Positions 45,300 to 54,783 of a stretch of 64,000 nucleotides of DNA are shown here, piece by piece. The stretch lies in the NCBI RefSeq assembly GCF_002847445.1, contig NZ_CP025430.1, forward strand, positions 3,778,501 to 3,842,500, in the 5' to 3' direction. The position numbers and the translations under genes are program-made. The notes beneath the pieces were generated by a model, which did no database searches, was not told the DNA's origin, and was given only the letters and a program-made list of their open reading frames with translations. This DNA is from Paracoccus zhejiangensis. GTDB lineage: Bacteria > Pseudomonadota > Alphaproteobacteria > Rhodobacterales > Rhodobacteraceae. The first letter of the stretch is position 1; every line of letters begins with the position of its first letter.

Positions 45300-45329
45300 A
45301 TTAGGGCGCAAACACCCCGCAAGGGTCAA
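45300..45329 (-). promoter_or_regulatory. Probable promoter of the nucleoside operon
   Basis: On the minus strand TTGACC (45329-45324) is followed after 18 bp by CCTAAT (45305-45300), matching the sigma-70 -35 at five of six and the -10 at four of six positions. It is 57 bp upstream of the binding-protein ATG. Confidence 0.5.
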
Positions 45330-45346
45330 CCGGATTCTTGGTGAAT

Positions 45347-45745
45347 TCAAAGCCCAAGCCGCAAGGTCAGGCCATCGATGCCGGGCGCGTAATAGTTGCG
45401 CCGGCGACCGGCCTCGACCCATCCCTGCCGCTGGTAAAGCGCCTGCGCCGGGGCATTGTCCGAGGCGACCTCGAGAAAGGCCGTGGCCGCGCCGAGACGC
45501 TGCGCCTCTGCGGCAAATTCGGTTGTCAGCGCCGCGCCAAACCCTTGCCTGCGCGCTTCGGGGGCGACGGCCAGCGTCAGCAATTCGGCCTCGTCGAGGA
45601 TCACCCGGCCCAGCAGGAAACCCTGCGGCCGGGTCAGGGCAAAGACGCCCCGGCTGTCAAGCAGCTCGCGGAACTCGGTCTCGCTCCAGGGGCGGGGATG
45701 GGCGAAGCAGCAGGCGTGCAGTGCCGCCATCTCAACAGGGATCAC
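45347..45745 (-). CDS. rimI: Ribosomal-protein-alanine N-acetyltransferase RimI
   Basis: A 132-residue GNAT acetyltransferase. The acetyl-CoA loop is in VAPEARRQGFGAAL (RRQGFG), followed by FLEVASDNAPAQALYQRQGW, a RimI hallmark. RimI acetylates the N-terminus of ribosomal protein S18 in E. coli. It overlaps tsaB by 4 bp, the conserved tsaB-rimI pairing. Confidence 0.9.
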   Translation of the reverse strand: MIPVEMAALHACCFAHPRPWSETEFRELLDSRGVFALTRPQGFLLGRVILDEAELLTLAVAPEARRQGFGAALTTEFAAEAQRLGAATAFLEVASDNAPAQALYQRQGWVEAGRRRNYYAPGIDGLTLRLGL

Positions 45746-46335
45746 GGCAGCAGAACCGGCGGCTTGTCCCGCGCGGGGGCGGCATCGGCGGGGCGCAGGT
45801 AGAGCGGCGCCGGGCGCGGGCCGGGATTGGCGCGGCGCGACTGCGCGATGCGGGCCATGGCGACGGCCAGCGGCATCAACGACTCGGAGGGGGCAGGCCC
45901 GGGCGGCAGCGAACCCGCCTCGGACTGCCGGGGCTGGTTGTCCTCGGCATCGGTGCCGAAATCCTGCCAGATCACCAGATCATTCCGCGCCGGGATCACC
46001 ACCCGGCAGGGGCGGGGCAGGTCGAGTGCGGCGGCCTCGGTCACGCTGATGCCGACCACCGGGATCTTGAGCGACAGAGAAAGCCCGCGCGCCGCCGCGA
46101 CGGCGATGCGGATGCCAGTGAAATTGCCGGGGCCGATGCCGACGCCGATGGCCGACAGATCGCGCCACTCGATCCGGGCCTCGGTCATCAGCTCTTCCAG
46201 CAGCGGGAACAGGCGTTCGGCCTGTCCCTTGGTCATCGGTTCGGCGCGTTCGGCCAGAACCCGGTCGCCCGACAGCAAAGCGGCCGCGCAATGCGCGGCC
46301 GATGTGTCGAATGCCAAGGCAATCGGGTCAGGCAA
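45742..46335 (-). CDS. tsaB: tRNA threonylcarbamoyladenosine protein TsaB
   Basis: A 197-residue pseudo-kinase-like partner of TsaD/TsaE in making the t6A modification of ANN-reading tRNAs. LAFDTSAAHCAAALL is the ASKHA-fold start, then AIGVGIGPGNFTGIRI, the family hallmark. TsaB is normally about 220-230 residues; the C-terminal part is short but in family range. It overlaps nfuA by 8 bp and rimI by 4 bp. Confidence 0.9.
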   Translation of the reverse strand: MPDPIALAFDTSAAHCAAALLSGDRVLAERAEPMTKGQAERLFPLLEELMTEARIEWRDLSAIGVGIGPGNFTGIRIAVAAARGLSLSLKIPVVGISVTEAAALDLPRPCRVVIPARNDLVIWQDFGTDAEDNQPRQSEAGSLPPGPAPSESLMPLAVAMARIAQSRRANPGPRPAPLYLRPADAAPARDKPPVLLP

Positions 46336-46888
46336 CGGGCCGGACCTCGATCACCTCGGGGATGTAATGGCGCAGCAGGTTCTCGATCCCCATCTTCAGC
46401 GTCAGCGTGGATGACGGGCAGCCGGCGCAGGCACCCTGCATGTGCAGGTAGACGATCCCCCGGTCAAAGCCGTGGAAGGTGATGTCGCCGCCATCCTGGG
46501 CCACGGCCGGACGCACGCGGGTATCCAGCAGTTCCTTGATCTGGCTGACGATCTCGCCATCCGGGCCGTCATGGCTCGCGTGGCCGCTGGCGGCGGGCTT
46601 GTCGCCTTCCAGCGCCGGGGCGCCGGACTGGAAATGCTCCATGATCGCGCCAAGCACCGAGGGCTTCAGATGGTCCCACAGCGTCTCGTCGGACTTGGTG
46701 ACGGTGACGAAGTCATTGCCGAGGAACACCCCGGTGACGCCGGGAACGGCGAAGACGCGGGACGCCAGCGGCGAGGTGCCTGCGGTGTCGCGATCGGGGA
46801 AGTCAGCCGTGCCGCTGGCCAGCACGGTTTCGCCCGGCAGAAATTTCAGCGTGGCGGGGTTCGGCGTGGTTTCGGTCTGGATGAACAT
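46328..46888 (-). CDS. nfuA: Fe-S cluster scaffold/carrier NfuA
   Basis: A 186-residue NfuA-type protein with an N-terminal Nfu_N domain (MFIQTETTPNPATLKFLPG, ending near 90) and a C-terminal NifU domain with CAGC in GACAGCPSST. The CxxC of two subunits holds a [4Fe-4S] cluster for delivery to apo-enzymes. A Ser/Gly/His-rich linker separates the domains. The short overlap with tsaB implies one transcript. Confidence 0.93.
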   Translation of the reverse strand: MFIQTETTPNPATLKFLPGETVLASGTADFPDRDTAGTSPLASRVFAVPGVTGVFLGNDFVTVTKSDETLWDHLKPSVLGAIMEHFQSGAPALEGDKPAASGHASHDGPDGEIVSQIKELLDTRVRPAVAQDGGDITFHGFDRGIVYLHMQGACAGCPSSTLTLKMGIENLLRHYIPEVIEVRPVA

Positions 46889-47009
46889 GGCGCGGCTCCT
46901 TTGTCGTGAGTGATATGGGCGCGGGACCGCCTTTGGTCAAGCGAAAGCCGGGGGATTTACGGGGGATTCGAGGCTGGGTCGAGACCCTTTGTGGCGGTGC
47001 CCGGCGCGA

Positions 47010-47465
47010 TCAGGTGATGGCCTCGAGCCGTTCCTTGGACATGTCACCGGGAACCAGCGTGATCGGGCAACCCAGCGCGCCGGCATCGCGCATCAGCCGG
47101 GTGATGACCGGGTTTTTCGCGCCTTTTTCCGCGGAGATGCCCAGCACGACCACGCCGATCAGCGGATCTTCGCCGATCTGGGCCATCAGCTCTTCCGCCG
47201 GATCGCCTTCGCGGATGACCAGTTCAGGCTCGACCTTGGGTCTGTCACGCATCCATTTGGCGAAAACCTCGAAATGCGCTTCGATCCGTTCGCGTATTTC
47301 CGCGCGCATGACATCCGCAACCCCAAGGCCATACTGGATTTCTTGTGCCGATATGACCGCAAGCACCACCACCGCACCACCGGTACTGGCGGCCCGCATC
47401 GCGGCAAAGCGCATGGCATTCAGGCATTCTCGGCTGTCGTCCAGCAGGACGAGAAATTTGCGCAT
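47010..47465 (-). CDS. Universal stress protein (UspA family)
   Basis: A 151-residue Usp-fold protein. It opens FLVLLDDSRECLNAMRFA and has a middle EIRERIEAHFEVFAKWM helix, then GVVVLGISA and a C-terminal PITLVPGDMS. The ATP-binding GxxGS of some Usp is not evident. I chose ATG 47465, which has GGGAG eight bases upstream and matches the usual MRKFLV start; ATGs at 47480 and 47489 lack one. It is divergent from the sugar transferase gene. Confidence 0.87.
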   Translation of the reverse strand: MRKFLVLLDDSRECLNAMRFAAMRAASTGGAVVVLAVISAQEIQYGLGVADVMRAEIRERIEAHFEVFAKWMRDRPKVEPELVIREGDPAEELMAQIGEDPLIGVVVLGISAEKGAKNPVITRLMRDAGALGCPITLVPGDMSKERLEAIT

Positions 47466-47529
47466 TCCACGGGCTCCCATGCCGTTCATCGCGCATAGAG
47501 TGACCTATGCGACACCATGGCGCAAGTTC

Positions 47530-47556
47530 AACACTCTGGATGATGTTAGGAGTGTT
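47530..47556. promoter_or_regulatory. Inverted repeat between usp and the sugar transferase
   Basis: AACACTC (47530-47536) and GAGTGTT (47550-47556), a perfect 7+13+7 inverted repeat in an unusually AT-rich 130-bp divergent region. It lies 68 bp before the sugar transferase start. Candidate operator for either gene; no regulator for it is identified. Confidence 0.45.
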
Positions 47557-47623
47557 TCCTTAACGGTTGCGCTGTGTTACGGCAAAAAAAGCAAAGTAAT
47601 TGGCATGTGAAGGCAGTCGCCAA

Positions 47624-48391
47624 GTGACGATTCACCAGGATTGGGACAAGACCGAGGTGACCCATCTCACCGGTCTGAACATGCCGAAGATGGCATGGTT
47701 TACGGCGGATTCTGTCCGCGGCATCACCCCGATGCCTTTGTCCAAACGCATTTTCGATATCACCTTCGCCATCGTTCTGCTGATTCCCGTGCTGCTGCTG
47801 ATGCTGCTCATCGCGGGCGCACTGCTCTTGGTGCAGGGTCGGCCGATCATCTACAGCGCCCGGCGCATGTCGGGGCTGAACCAGTCCTTCACGCTGTGGA
47901 AATTCCGCACCATGAGCGTCGAACAGAGCGACTACGGCGTGACCGGCGCACACAAGAACGGTCGCATCACGCCCTTCGGTCACTTCCTGCGCCGCACCCG
48001 CATCGACGAGTTGCCGCAGCTGTTCAACATCCTGCGCGGCGACATGAGCTTTGTCGGTCCGCGCCCGCCCAACCGCGAGCATGTCGAGCAGTTCCCGACC
48101 GTCTATGCACAGGTGCTGAAAAGCCGTCCGGGCGTAACCGGCATGGCCACGCTGATCTATCACCAGCACGAGGGTAAGATCCTCTCGGCCTGCACCAGCC
48201 CCGAGGCGACGGAAACTGTCTATCGCCGCCGCTGCCTGCCCGCCAAGCTGCGGCTGGACCTGATCTACCAACGCCATCGCTCGATCCTGATGGACCTGTG
48301 GATCATGTGGCAGACGGTGCGAATCGTGACCGTCGGCATCGATCGGCGCAAGGGTCGCGCGCGGCGACCGAAGATCGGCGTTCAGGGCTGA
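47624..48391 (+). CDS. Exopolysaccharide sugar transferase
   Basis: A 255-residue polyprenyl-phosphate glycosyl-1-phosphate transferase (bac_transf family), which starts exopolysaccharide or capsule units on undecaprenyl phosphate. KRIFDITFA precedes a single membrane helix (about 48-70). The catalytic part has LWKFRTMS, then TPFGHFLRRTRIDELPQL and FNILRGDMSFVGPRPP. GTG 47624 has AAGG upstream; later ATGs before residue 30 are possible. No other polysaccharide genes are in the window, so it is isolated. Confidence 0.87.
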   Translation: MTIHQDWDKTEVTHLTGLNMPKMAWFTADSVRGITPMPLSKRIFDITFAIVLLIPVLLLMLLIAGALLLVQGRPIIYSARRMSGLNQSFTLWKFRTMSVEQSDYGVTGAHKNGRITPFGHFLRRTRIDELPQLFNILRGDMSFVGPRPPNREHVEQFPTVYAQVLKSRPGVTGMATLIYHQHEGKILSACTSPEATETVYRRRCLPAKLRLDLIYQRHRSILMDLWIMWQTVRIVTVGIDRRKGRARRPKIGVQG

Positions 48392-48394
48392 ACG

Positions 48395-49177
48395 TCAGGC
48401 CCCTGCGAAAGGATCGCGGGGATAACCCACACCTGTCAGATACAGACCCTGCGGCGGACAGACCGGTCCGCAGGCCGCGCGGTTGCGCGCCTCCAGCACC
48501 TCGGCCACCCGATCCGGCGCCCATGCGCCCGCGCCCACCCGCTCCAGCGTGCCGACGATCGAGCGCACCTGGTTATGCAGGAAGGACCGCGCCCGCAGGT
48601 GAAAGCGATATTCGGCGCCCTGCGGCAGGGGGATTTCCTCGATGGTGATCTCGTCCAGTGTCTTCACCGGGCTCTGCGCCTGGCAGATGGACGAGCGGAA
48701 GGTGGTAAAGTCATGCCGCCCGATCAGATGCGCTGCGCCCGCCCGCATCGCCCCGGCATCAAGCGGGTTCAGCACCTGCCAGACTCGCCCGCGGTCATGC
48801 GTCACCGGCGCGCGCCGGGCGATCAGCCGGAAGGTATAGCGCCGTTCCAGTGCCGAGAAGCGGGCGTGGAAATCGTCACCGACCGGCACGGCGGCCAGCA
48901 CCGCGACCGGCGCGGGCTTGAGGTGAAAGTTCAGCGCCTCGGACAGACGGAACGGGTCCCAATCCTTTTCCAGATCGGCATGGGCGACCTGCCCGGTGGC
49001 ATGGACGCCGGCATCCGTGCGCCCCGCCGCCGCGATCCGCGCGCCGCCGGCAAAGCCCGGATCCAGCCGCGCCAGCGCAGCCTCGACCGCGCCCTGAACC
49101 GAGGGCTGGTCGGCCTGTGCCTGCCAGCCGGCGAAGGGCGTGCCGTCGTAGTCGATCTTCAGCGCGTAACGGGGCAA
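48395..49177 (-). CDS. truA: tRNA pseudouridine(38-40) synthase TruA
   Basis: A 260-residue TruA that isomerises uridine 38-40 in tRNA anticodon arms. The catalytic Asp55 is in [28 protein letters not shown] opens the protein, and [15 protein letters not shown] is the family C-terminal motif. It converges on the sugar transferase with 3 bp between stops. Confidence 0.95.
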   Translation of the reverse strand: MPRYALKIDYDGTPFAGWQAQADQPSVQGAVEAALARLDPGFAGGARIAAAGRTDAGVHATGQVAHADLEKDWDPFRLSEALNFHLKPAPVAVLAAVPVGDDFHARFSALERRYTFRLIARRAPVTHDRGRVWQVLNPLDAGAMRAGAAHLIGRHDFTTFRSSICQAQSPVKTLDEITIEEIPLPQGAEYRFHLRARSFLHNQVRSIVGTLERVGAGAWAPDRVAEVLEARNRAACGPVCPPQGLYLTGVGYPRDPFAGA

Positions 49178-49178
49178 T

Positions 49179-50159
49179 TCAGTGTTTGACCTTGGTCTGA
49201 TCCGGCATCCGCAGCAACTCGTCCATGCTGACCGCGTCCTGGCTTTCCAGCGCGGCAGTTGCGCGTTCGGGGCTGGCCACGCCCTCGCGCGCGAGCCGTT
49301 CGCGCAGGACCTGGATCTCGATGTCGAGATCCGAGCGCCCGCCCTCGATCAGCGCCTTGGTACGGGCGGTGAAGTTGCTTTCCAGATCAGTCAGCAGCGC
49401 CTCGTAATCGCCCCGCGCACGCGGGTCATGGGTCTGCGCATAAAGATCGGCAAAGCGCAGCGTCGCGTCGCGCGCGCCCATCAGGTAGACGCCCAGATAG
49501 CGCCGCGCCGCCGACAGGTCGTTCGGGTTCTGCTCGACCTGACGGAAAAGATCGTGGACGGTGGCCTCGAACATCGCCACCCGGGCCTCGAGCCGGCGTT
49601 CACCGGTGCGCAGGATCGCCGATTTCATCGCATCGAGATAGCGCTGCGCCTCGTCGACCATCTTGGCGACGCGGTCCTGTTGGAAGGTGTCGATGCCCTC
49701 CATGCCCTTGTCGCGCATGGGGTCGGGACCGAAGGACAGCCAATGCAGCACCGCGCCCGCCACGCCAATGAGCCCCGCCCCGGCAATGGCCGAGGGTTCG
49801 GCCGCGCCGACAGCAAGCCCCAGCCCGGTCAGGATGCCGCCGAAAAGCTTACGCGGGAAAGCCGGGCGTTTGGCGACGCGGCGGGCGTCATAGGCGGCTT
49901 CGGCCTGCAACCCCTCGCGCGTCATCCACCCCGCCGCCGCCATCATGCCGAAGGCGGCAAGGTCCGTGACCATGCCAACCGGCGCCTGAGAGAAGGCCGT
50001 CAGCAAAAAGGGCGTCGCCGCGATGGTGATCCATTTCGGCCGCCCTTCCAGCGCGTGCCGCATCGGGCCTGTGCTCAACGGCGCCTGCCTTGGGTCAGCG
50101 GCGCGATGATCGCGCCGGGTGCCATCCGGTGAAAACCGGCCGCCGAAACGCTGTGCCAT
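49179..50159 (-). CDS. XpaC-like protein
   Basis: A 326-residue protein of the XpaC family (annotated as 5-bromo-4-chloroindolyl phosphate hydrolysis protein). The N-terminal part has two membrane helices (about 43-65 and 105-140). The rest is a long alpha-helical cytoplasmic domain with [21 protein letters not shown]. XpaC genes usually sit next to telA (toxic anion resistance) but no telA lies here; truA follows instead. The role is unclear. Confidence 0.72.
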   Translation of the reverse strand: MAQRFGGRFSPDGTRRDHRAADPRQAPLSTGPMRHALEGRPKWITIAATPFLLTAFSQAPVGMVTDLAAFGMMAAAGWMTREGLQAEAAYDARRVAKRPAFPRKLFGGILTGLGLAVGAAEPSAIAGAGLIGVAGAVLHWLSFGPDPMRDKGMEGIDTFQQDRVAKMVDEAQRYLDAMKSAILRTGERRLEARVAMFEATVHDLFRQVEQNPNDLSAARRYLGVYLMGARDATLRFADLYAQTHDPRARGDYEALLTDLESNFTARTKALIEGGRSDLDIEIQVLRERLAREGVASPERATAALESQDAVSMDELLRMPDQTKVKH

Positions 50160-50168
50160 GCCTTGTCC

Positions 50169-50252
50169 TCAGGCTGCGCCGGCCAGCGACGCGTAAAGCG
50201 TCAGCAGCACCAGCAAAGTGAAGGACAGCCGTTGCGTGGCCTTGCGGGACAT
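50169..50252 (-). CDS. 27-residue single-helix peptide
   Basis: A very short gene, below usual ORF cut-offs. ATG 50252 is preceded by AAAGGG five or six bases upstream. The product reads MSRKATQRLSF at its basic end, then a hydrophobic helix (TLLVLLTLYASLAG) and a stop. The positive start and single helix suggest a small membrane peptide. It sits between tRNA-Gly and the XpaC-like gene on the same strand, 9 bp before the latter. Confidence 0.55.
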   Translation of the reverse strand: MSRKATQRLSFTLLVLLTLYASLAGAA

Positions 50253-50347
50253 CGAAACCCTTTCGCGGTTGCGTTTTCACCCCGGAACATAGGCAATGCC
50301 ACGCCCCGGTGAAAGGGCAAGGGGCGAGAAAGGCCGGGAAGGGGAGG

Positions 50348-50421
50348 TGGAGCGGGTGATGGGAATCGAACCCACGTATTCAGCTTGGAAGGCTGCTGCT
50401 CTACCATTGAGCTACACCCGC
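50348..50421 (-). tRNA. tRNA-Gly (UCC)
   Basis: The minus strand folds into a full cloverleaf. The acceptor stem is GCGGGTG/CACCCGC, discriminator T, and CCA is encoded (50350-50348). The D arm is GCTC/GAGC; the anticodon loop CTTCCAA has anticodon TCC; the T loop is TTCGATT. Reads GGA and GGG codons. Confidence 0.96.
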
Positions 50422-50461
50422 GTCGAAAGGGGTATATGCGGCCCCGCGCGGCAGTTCAAGC

Positions 50462-51079
50462 TTATCCGGGCAGCGTGATCCCGCGCTTGGCCAACTCGGC
50501 GGCAAGGGCCGGGGCGTCGGTGAAATGGATCGCGTCCATACCGACCGCCCGCGCGCCCTTAACATTCGCCGCGCTGTCATCGATGAAGAGGCAGTCTGCC
50601 GGCGCGATGCCATTGCGGTCGGTCAGGGCCAGGTAGATCTCGGCATCGGGCTTCAGCATCTTCTCGATTCCCGAGACGACGATGTCCTCGAAAAGCGTGG
50701 TCAGCTGCGGATAGGTCGCAAGCGCGGCGGGCCAGTTGTCGGCGGACCAGTTGGTGATGGCGAACATCCGGTGCCCCGAGGCCTTGAGGCCCTCGGCGAT
50801 CTGCCATGTGCCGGGGATCGGCTCGCGGATGGTGACCGGAAAGCCGGCCGTGTACCCTTCCAGCGGCGCTGCCGCCGTCTCGCCATGCGCGTCGCGGATC
50901 ACCGCAAGCCCGTCGGCAATCGAGCGGCCGCCGTCCTGCGTGCGGTTCCAGTCATGGAAATCGATCCGCTCCAGCCAGTCGCGGGCCAGCTGCAGATCGT
51001 CGAAATGCGCGGCGAAGGCCAGTTCCGGCTGCCAGCCGATCAGCACATTGCCGAGGTCAAAGACGATATGCGGTGTCAT
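50462..51079 (-). CDS. HAD-superfamily hydrolase
   Basis: A 205-residue HAD-IA hydrolase resembling YihX-like sugar phosphatases. The nucleophile Asp8 is in VFDLGNVL, motif II is ITNWSAD, motif III has the Lys in KMLKPDAEIY, and motif IV is FIDDSAAN. ATG 51079 follows GGAGG. A 26-residue open upstream extension is not family-like. The substrate is unknown. Confidence 0.87.
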   Translation of the reverse strand: MTPHIVFDLGNVLIGWQPELAFAAHFDDLQLARDWLERIDFHDWNRTQDGGRSIADGLAVIRDAHGETAAAPLEGYTAGFPVTIREPIPGTWQIAEGLKASGHRMFAITNWSADNWPAALATYPQLTTLFEDIVVSGIEKMLKPDAEIYLALTDRNGIAPADCLFIDDSAANVKGARAVGMDAIHFTDAPALAAELAKRGITLPG

Positions 51080-51210
51080 GCGGGGCCTCCATCCGGTCGC
51101 TCGGGTCTTTCTGTCATGCGCGGCGGGCGGGGGGAAGGGCTTCGACCAATGGTGCATTGCCCTCGGCCGGCGGGCATCCTACCTGAAGGGGAAGGGAGAA
51201 GGTGACACGC

Positions 51211-52176
51211 ATGGATATCCTGAACCAATCGGCCGCCGTCTCGCGCGATCCGCTGGCCGAGGCCGCAGCCGCGACCGGCGATGTGGCGCTGGCGATCATC
51301 ACCGGGGTCGAAGGACCGTCCTATCGCCCGGTTGGCGCGGTCATGGCGGTGATCCCCGAGGGCGAGGATCACGGGCTGGTCGGCACGCTATCCTCGGGCT
51401 GCGTCGAGGCCGACATCGCCCATCACGCCCGGCAGGCGCTGGCCGAGGGGCGGCCGCGGTCCATCCGCTATGGCCGGGGTTCGCCCTTCATCGACATTCA
51501 ATTGCCCTGCGGCGGCGGCTTGCAAATCCTTTTGCTGCCGCGACCCGACCGCGATCTGCTGCACGAGATCACCCGCCGCCGCGCCGCGCGGCAGGTCTGT
51601 GTACTGCGGATCGACACCGAAACCGGCGCGATCACCCTGCAGGACGATGGCCAGACCGGGTTCGACGGCAATGATTTCATCCTGCGGATCGAGCCGGAAT
51701 TGCGCTTCCTCGTCTTCGGCAAGGGGCCCGAGGCCTTTACCTTCGCGGCGCTGACGCAATCGGTCGGCTATCCCAGCCTGCTCTTGTCGCCCGATCCCGA
51801 GACACTGGACAGCGCCGCCTCGGCGGGATGCCCCACGCGGCAGTTGGTGCGCCCCGGCTGGCCCGCCGATCTGATGGTGGATGGCTGGACCGCGATCCTG
51901 CTGTTCTTCCACGACCATGACTGGGAGCCGGTGATCCTGAAAGGCGCACTCGACACGCCCGCCTTCTATATCGGCTCACAGGGCAGCCAGCGCGCGGCGG
52001 CGACGCGGCGGCTGGCATTGGCGGAACTGGGCGTGCCCGAGGCGGCGATGGACCGGCTGCATGGGCCGGTGGGACTGATCCGCTCGGCCCGCGACGCGCG
52101 GACGCTGGCGGTCTCGGTTCTGGCCGAGGTGCTGGACATGGCGCGTGCCGCCGCGCCCTTGCGTGAATTCGCCTGA
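51211..52176 (+). CDS. XdhC/CoxI-family protein
   Basis: A 321-residue XdhC-like protein; the family handles maturation of molybdenum enzymes such as xanthine dehydrogenase, by binding Moco and allowing its sulfuration. It has GPSYRPVGAVM and LSSGCVEADI near the start and GSQGSQR near the end, the conserved Rossmann part. It converges on nasC with no gap. A molybdenum link with the NasC nitrate reductase is possible, but NasC uses a bis-MGD cofactor rather than sulfurated Moco. Confidence 0.85.
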   Translation: MDILNQSAAVSRDPLAEAAAATGDVALAIITGVEGPSYRPVGAVMAVIPEGEDHGLVGTLSSGCVEADIAHHARQALAEGRPRSIRYGRGSPFIDIQLPCGGGLQILLLPRPDRDLLHEITRRRAARQVCVLRIDTETGAITLQDDGQTGFDGNDFILRIEPELRFLVFGKGPEAFTFAALTQSVGYPSLLLSPDPETLDSAASAGCPTRQLVRPGWPADLMVDGWTAILLFFHDHDWEPVILKGALDTPAFYIGSQGSQRAAATRRLALAELGVPEAAMDRLHGPVGLIRSARDARTLAVSVLAEVLDMARAAAPLREFA

Positions 52177-54780
52177 CTACTCCGCCGCGATGGCCGGAGG
52201 CCGCTCCTGCGCCAGGATCGCCGCGATCTGCCCGCGGCAGGAGCCGCAATTCGTGCCGGCCCGCAGCGCCTGACCGATCTCGGCCACGCTCTGCGCCCGG
52301 CCCTCGCGAATGGCGGCGGTGATGGTGTTCACGCCCACATCGAAACAGGCGCAGACCAGCGCGCCGGGGTCGGGCATATCCGCGCCGGGACGCCCCGCGA
52401 CCAGCGCAGGCGCGTCGCTGCCGATGCGGCGGGCGACGAAATCGCGAGACAGCGACACCGGTTCGGGGGCGATGAACAGCGCGGCGCGGGTGATGCCGTC
52501 CTGCAGCAGCGCGATGTGGTGCCGCCCGCGCGCCGGGTCGCTGACCATCTGCAGCTGCGCCTCGGGCAGATCGAAGAAGGCGCGGGCATAGGCCTCGGGA
52601 TCGATGATCGGCGCGGCCCCGGCCAGTTCGGCCCGCATCCCGGCCTCGGTCCGCGCCAAGGCCCAATAATCGCAATCGGGGCGGAAACTCTGCGCCGCAA
52701 CCGCAAAGCCGAACCATGCCGCGCGGAACGGGGCGACATGAACCAGCGCCTCCTTCAGCGCGGGCTGGCCAGAGACCGGATCGGTCGGCCCGGTCACCAG
52801 CGCGTCGATGCGTCCGGCGGCGGCGTTGCGACCTGACCAGTGGATCGGTGCGAAGACTTGTCCCGGCGTGACCCGGTCGGTGATGAGCACGCGCAGGATG
52901 GCGCTGCCATGACCGTTCGACAGTTGCGCCAGGCCGGCGGGGTTTAACCCGATCCGCGTGGCATCATCGGGATGCACCTCGAGGAAGGGCTCGGCGATAT
53001 GGGCCGAGAGGCGCGGCGACAGGCCGGTGCGGGTCATCGAATGCCAATGGTCGCGGATGCGCCCGGTATTCAGGCGCAGGGTGCCGGGGCGGTGAGGGGC
53101 AGGGGCGGCGGGCGTTACCGGGACCATGCGCGCCTTTCCGTCCGGGGTGTGGAAGCGGCCATCGGTGAAGAAGCGTCCACCCCGCCGCGCGGGCGATTGG
53201 GGCCAGAGGGTCGGGGGCATCGTCTCGTAGTCGCCGGGACCGTCCGAGATGTCGAAATCCGAACCGAGTTGCCCGGCCATACCCGACAGCGCCGCATATT
53301 CGGCATGGATCTCGCTGGGGCTATTCCACGCGAAACTCGCACCCCAGCCCATGCGCTCGGCAACCTGTGAAATGATTTTCCAATCTGGCCGCGCCTCGCC
53401 CGGAGCTGCGCGAAAGGCCCGCTGACGGCTGATCCGGCGTTCGGAATTGGTGACGGTTCCGTCCTTCTCGCCCCAGGCGGCGGCGGGCAGCAGCACATCG
53501 GCCAGAAGGGTCGTGTCGGTCTCGGCCATCACGTCGCTGACCACGGTGAACTCGCAAGCGGCAATGGCGCGGGCCACGCGGTCGGCCTGCGGCATCGACA
53601 TGGCGGGGTTGGTGGACATGATCCACAGCGCCTTGATCTTTCCGGCCTCCACCGCCTCGAACATCTCGACGGCCTTGAGGCCCGGGGCATCGGCCATGCG
53701 CGGGCTTTGCCAGAAGTCCTGAACGGCCTCACGATGGACGGGGTTCTCCAGCGCCAGATGGCAGGCCAGCATGTTCGCCAATCCGCCGACCTCGCGCCCG
53801 CCCATGGCATTGGGCTGGCCGGTGACGCTGAACGGTCCCATGCCGGGGCGACCGATGCGGCCCGTTGCCAGATGGCAGTTGAGGATCGCGTTCACCTTGT
53901 CGGTGCCGGTGGCGGACTGGTTGATGCCCTGCGAATAGACCGTCACCACCTTCTCGGTCCCGCACCACAGGTCGATGAACTGCGCGAGCAGGGCGGGGTC
54001 CAGCCCGGTCAGCGCCGGATCGCTGGCCGACGCCGTGGCAATGGCGGCAGCTGCGCCGGTGACGTGCTGCAGGAAGCCCGTATCGGTCAGTCCGCGCTCG
54101 GCCAGTGCCGCGAGGACAAGGTTGAACAACGCCGCATCCGAACCCGGCGCAATGGGCAGAAGCAGGTCGGCGATTTCGCAGGTGGCGGTGCGGCGGGGGT
54201 CGATGACCACCACGCGCATCTCGGGACGCGCAGACCGGGCGGCCAACAGTCGCTGATAGAGGACCGGGTGGCACCAGGCGAGATTGCTGCCGGTCAGCAC
54301 CACCAGATCGGCCAGTTCCAGATCCTCGTAGAGGCCCGGCACCGTATCGCTGCCAAAGGCGCGGCGATGGCCAGCGACCGAGGAGGCCATGCAGAGCCGC
54401 GAATTGGTGTCGATATTGGCGCTGCCGATGAAGCCTTTCATCAGCTTGTTGGCGGCATAGTAATCCTCGGTCAGCAGTTGCCCCGAGACATAGAAACCCA
54501 CGCTGTCGGGTCCGTGAAGGGCGATGGTTTCGGCAAAGCGGCGGGCGACGAGGTCCAGTGCCTCGTCCCACCCGGCCTCCTGCCCGGCGATACGGGGCGT
54601 CAGCAAGCGGCCCTCGAGCCCGATGGTCTCGGCCAGTGCCGATCCCTTGGAACAGAGCCGCCCGAAATTCGCCGGATGGTCGGGATCGCCGCTGACCGTG
54701 ATCCCCTGATCGGTCCGGTTGACCAGCACCCCGCAGCCGACGCCGCAATAGGGACAGGTGGTGCGGATGGGGCTGGTCAT
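52177..54780 (-). CDS. nasC: Assimilatory nitrate reductase catalytic subunit NasC
   Basis: An 867-residue cytoplasmic nitrate reductase of the Nas type. The N-terminal [4Fe-4S] motif has Cys9, Cys12, Cys16 and Cys43. The bis-MGD molybdopterin fold follows. A C-terminal BFD-like [2Fe-2S] domain is present (CACFDVGVN, NCGSCRG). It reduces nitrate to nitrite, probably with electrons shared with NasB. It is last in the cluster, 3 bp after nasH. The length equals the Klebsiella-type enzyme, so nothing is missing. Confidence 0.95.
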   Translation of the reverse strand: MTSPIRTTCPYCGVGCGVLVNRTDQGITVSGDPDHPANFGRLCSKGSALAETIGLEGRLLTPRIAGQEAGWDEALDLVARRFAETIALHGPDSVGFYVSGQLLTEDYYAANKLMKGFIGSANIDTNSRLCMASSVAGHRRAFGSDTVPGLYEDLELADLVVLTGSNLAWCHPVLYQRLLAARSARPEMRVVVIDPRRTATCEIADLLLPIAPGSDAALFNLVLAALAERGLTDTGFLQHVTGAAAAIATASASDPALTGLDPALLAQFIDLWCGTEKVVTVYSQGINQSATGTDKVNAILNCHLATGRIGRPGMGPFSVTGQPNAMGGREVGGLANMLACHLALENPVHREAVQDFWQSPRMADAPGLKAVEMFEAVEAGKIKALWIMSTNPAMSMPQADRVARAIAACEFTVVSDVMAETDTTLLADVLLPAAAWGEKDGTVTNSERRISRQRAFRAAPGEARPDWKIISQVAERMGWGASFAWNSPSEIHAEYAALSGMAGQLGSDFDISDGPGDYETMPPTLWPQSPARRGGRFFTDGRFHTPDGKARMVPVTPAAPAPHRPGTLRLNTGRIRDHWHSMTRTGLSPRLSAHIAEPFLEVHPDDATRIGLNPAGLAQLSNGHGSAILRVLITDRVTPGQVFAPIHWSGRNAAAGRIDALVTGPTDPVSGQPALKEALVHVAPFRAAWFGFAVAAQSFRPDCDYWALARTEAGMRAELAGAAPIIDPEAYARAFFDLPEAQLQMVSDPARGRHHIALLQDGITRAALFIAPEPVSLSRDFVARRIGSDAPALVAGRPGADMPDPGALVCACFDVGVNTITAAIREGRAQSVAEIGQALRAGTNCGSCRGQIAAILAQERPPAIAAE

Positions 54781-54783
54781 GGG

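Noticed and set aside
50348..50421. G27-A43 mismatch at the base of the tRNA-Gly anticodon stem as a sign of a degenerate tRNA
   Set aside because: All other stems and conserved bases are intact and CCA is encoded. The same mismatch occurs, as far as I recall, in related alphaproteobacterial tRNA-Gly.
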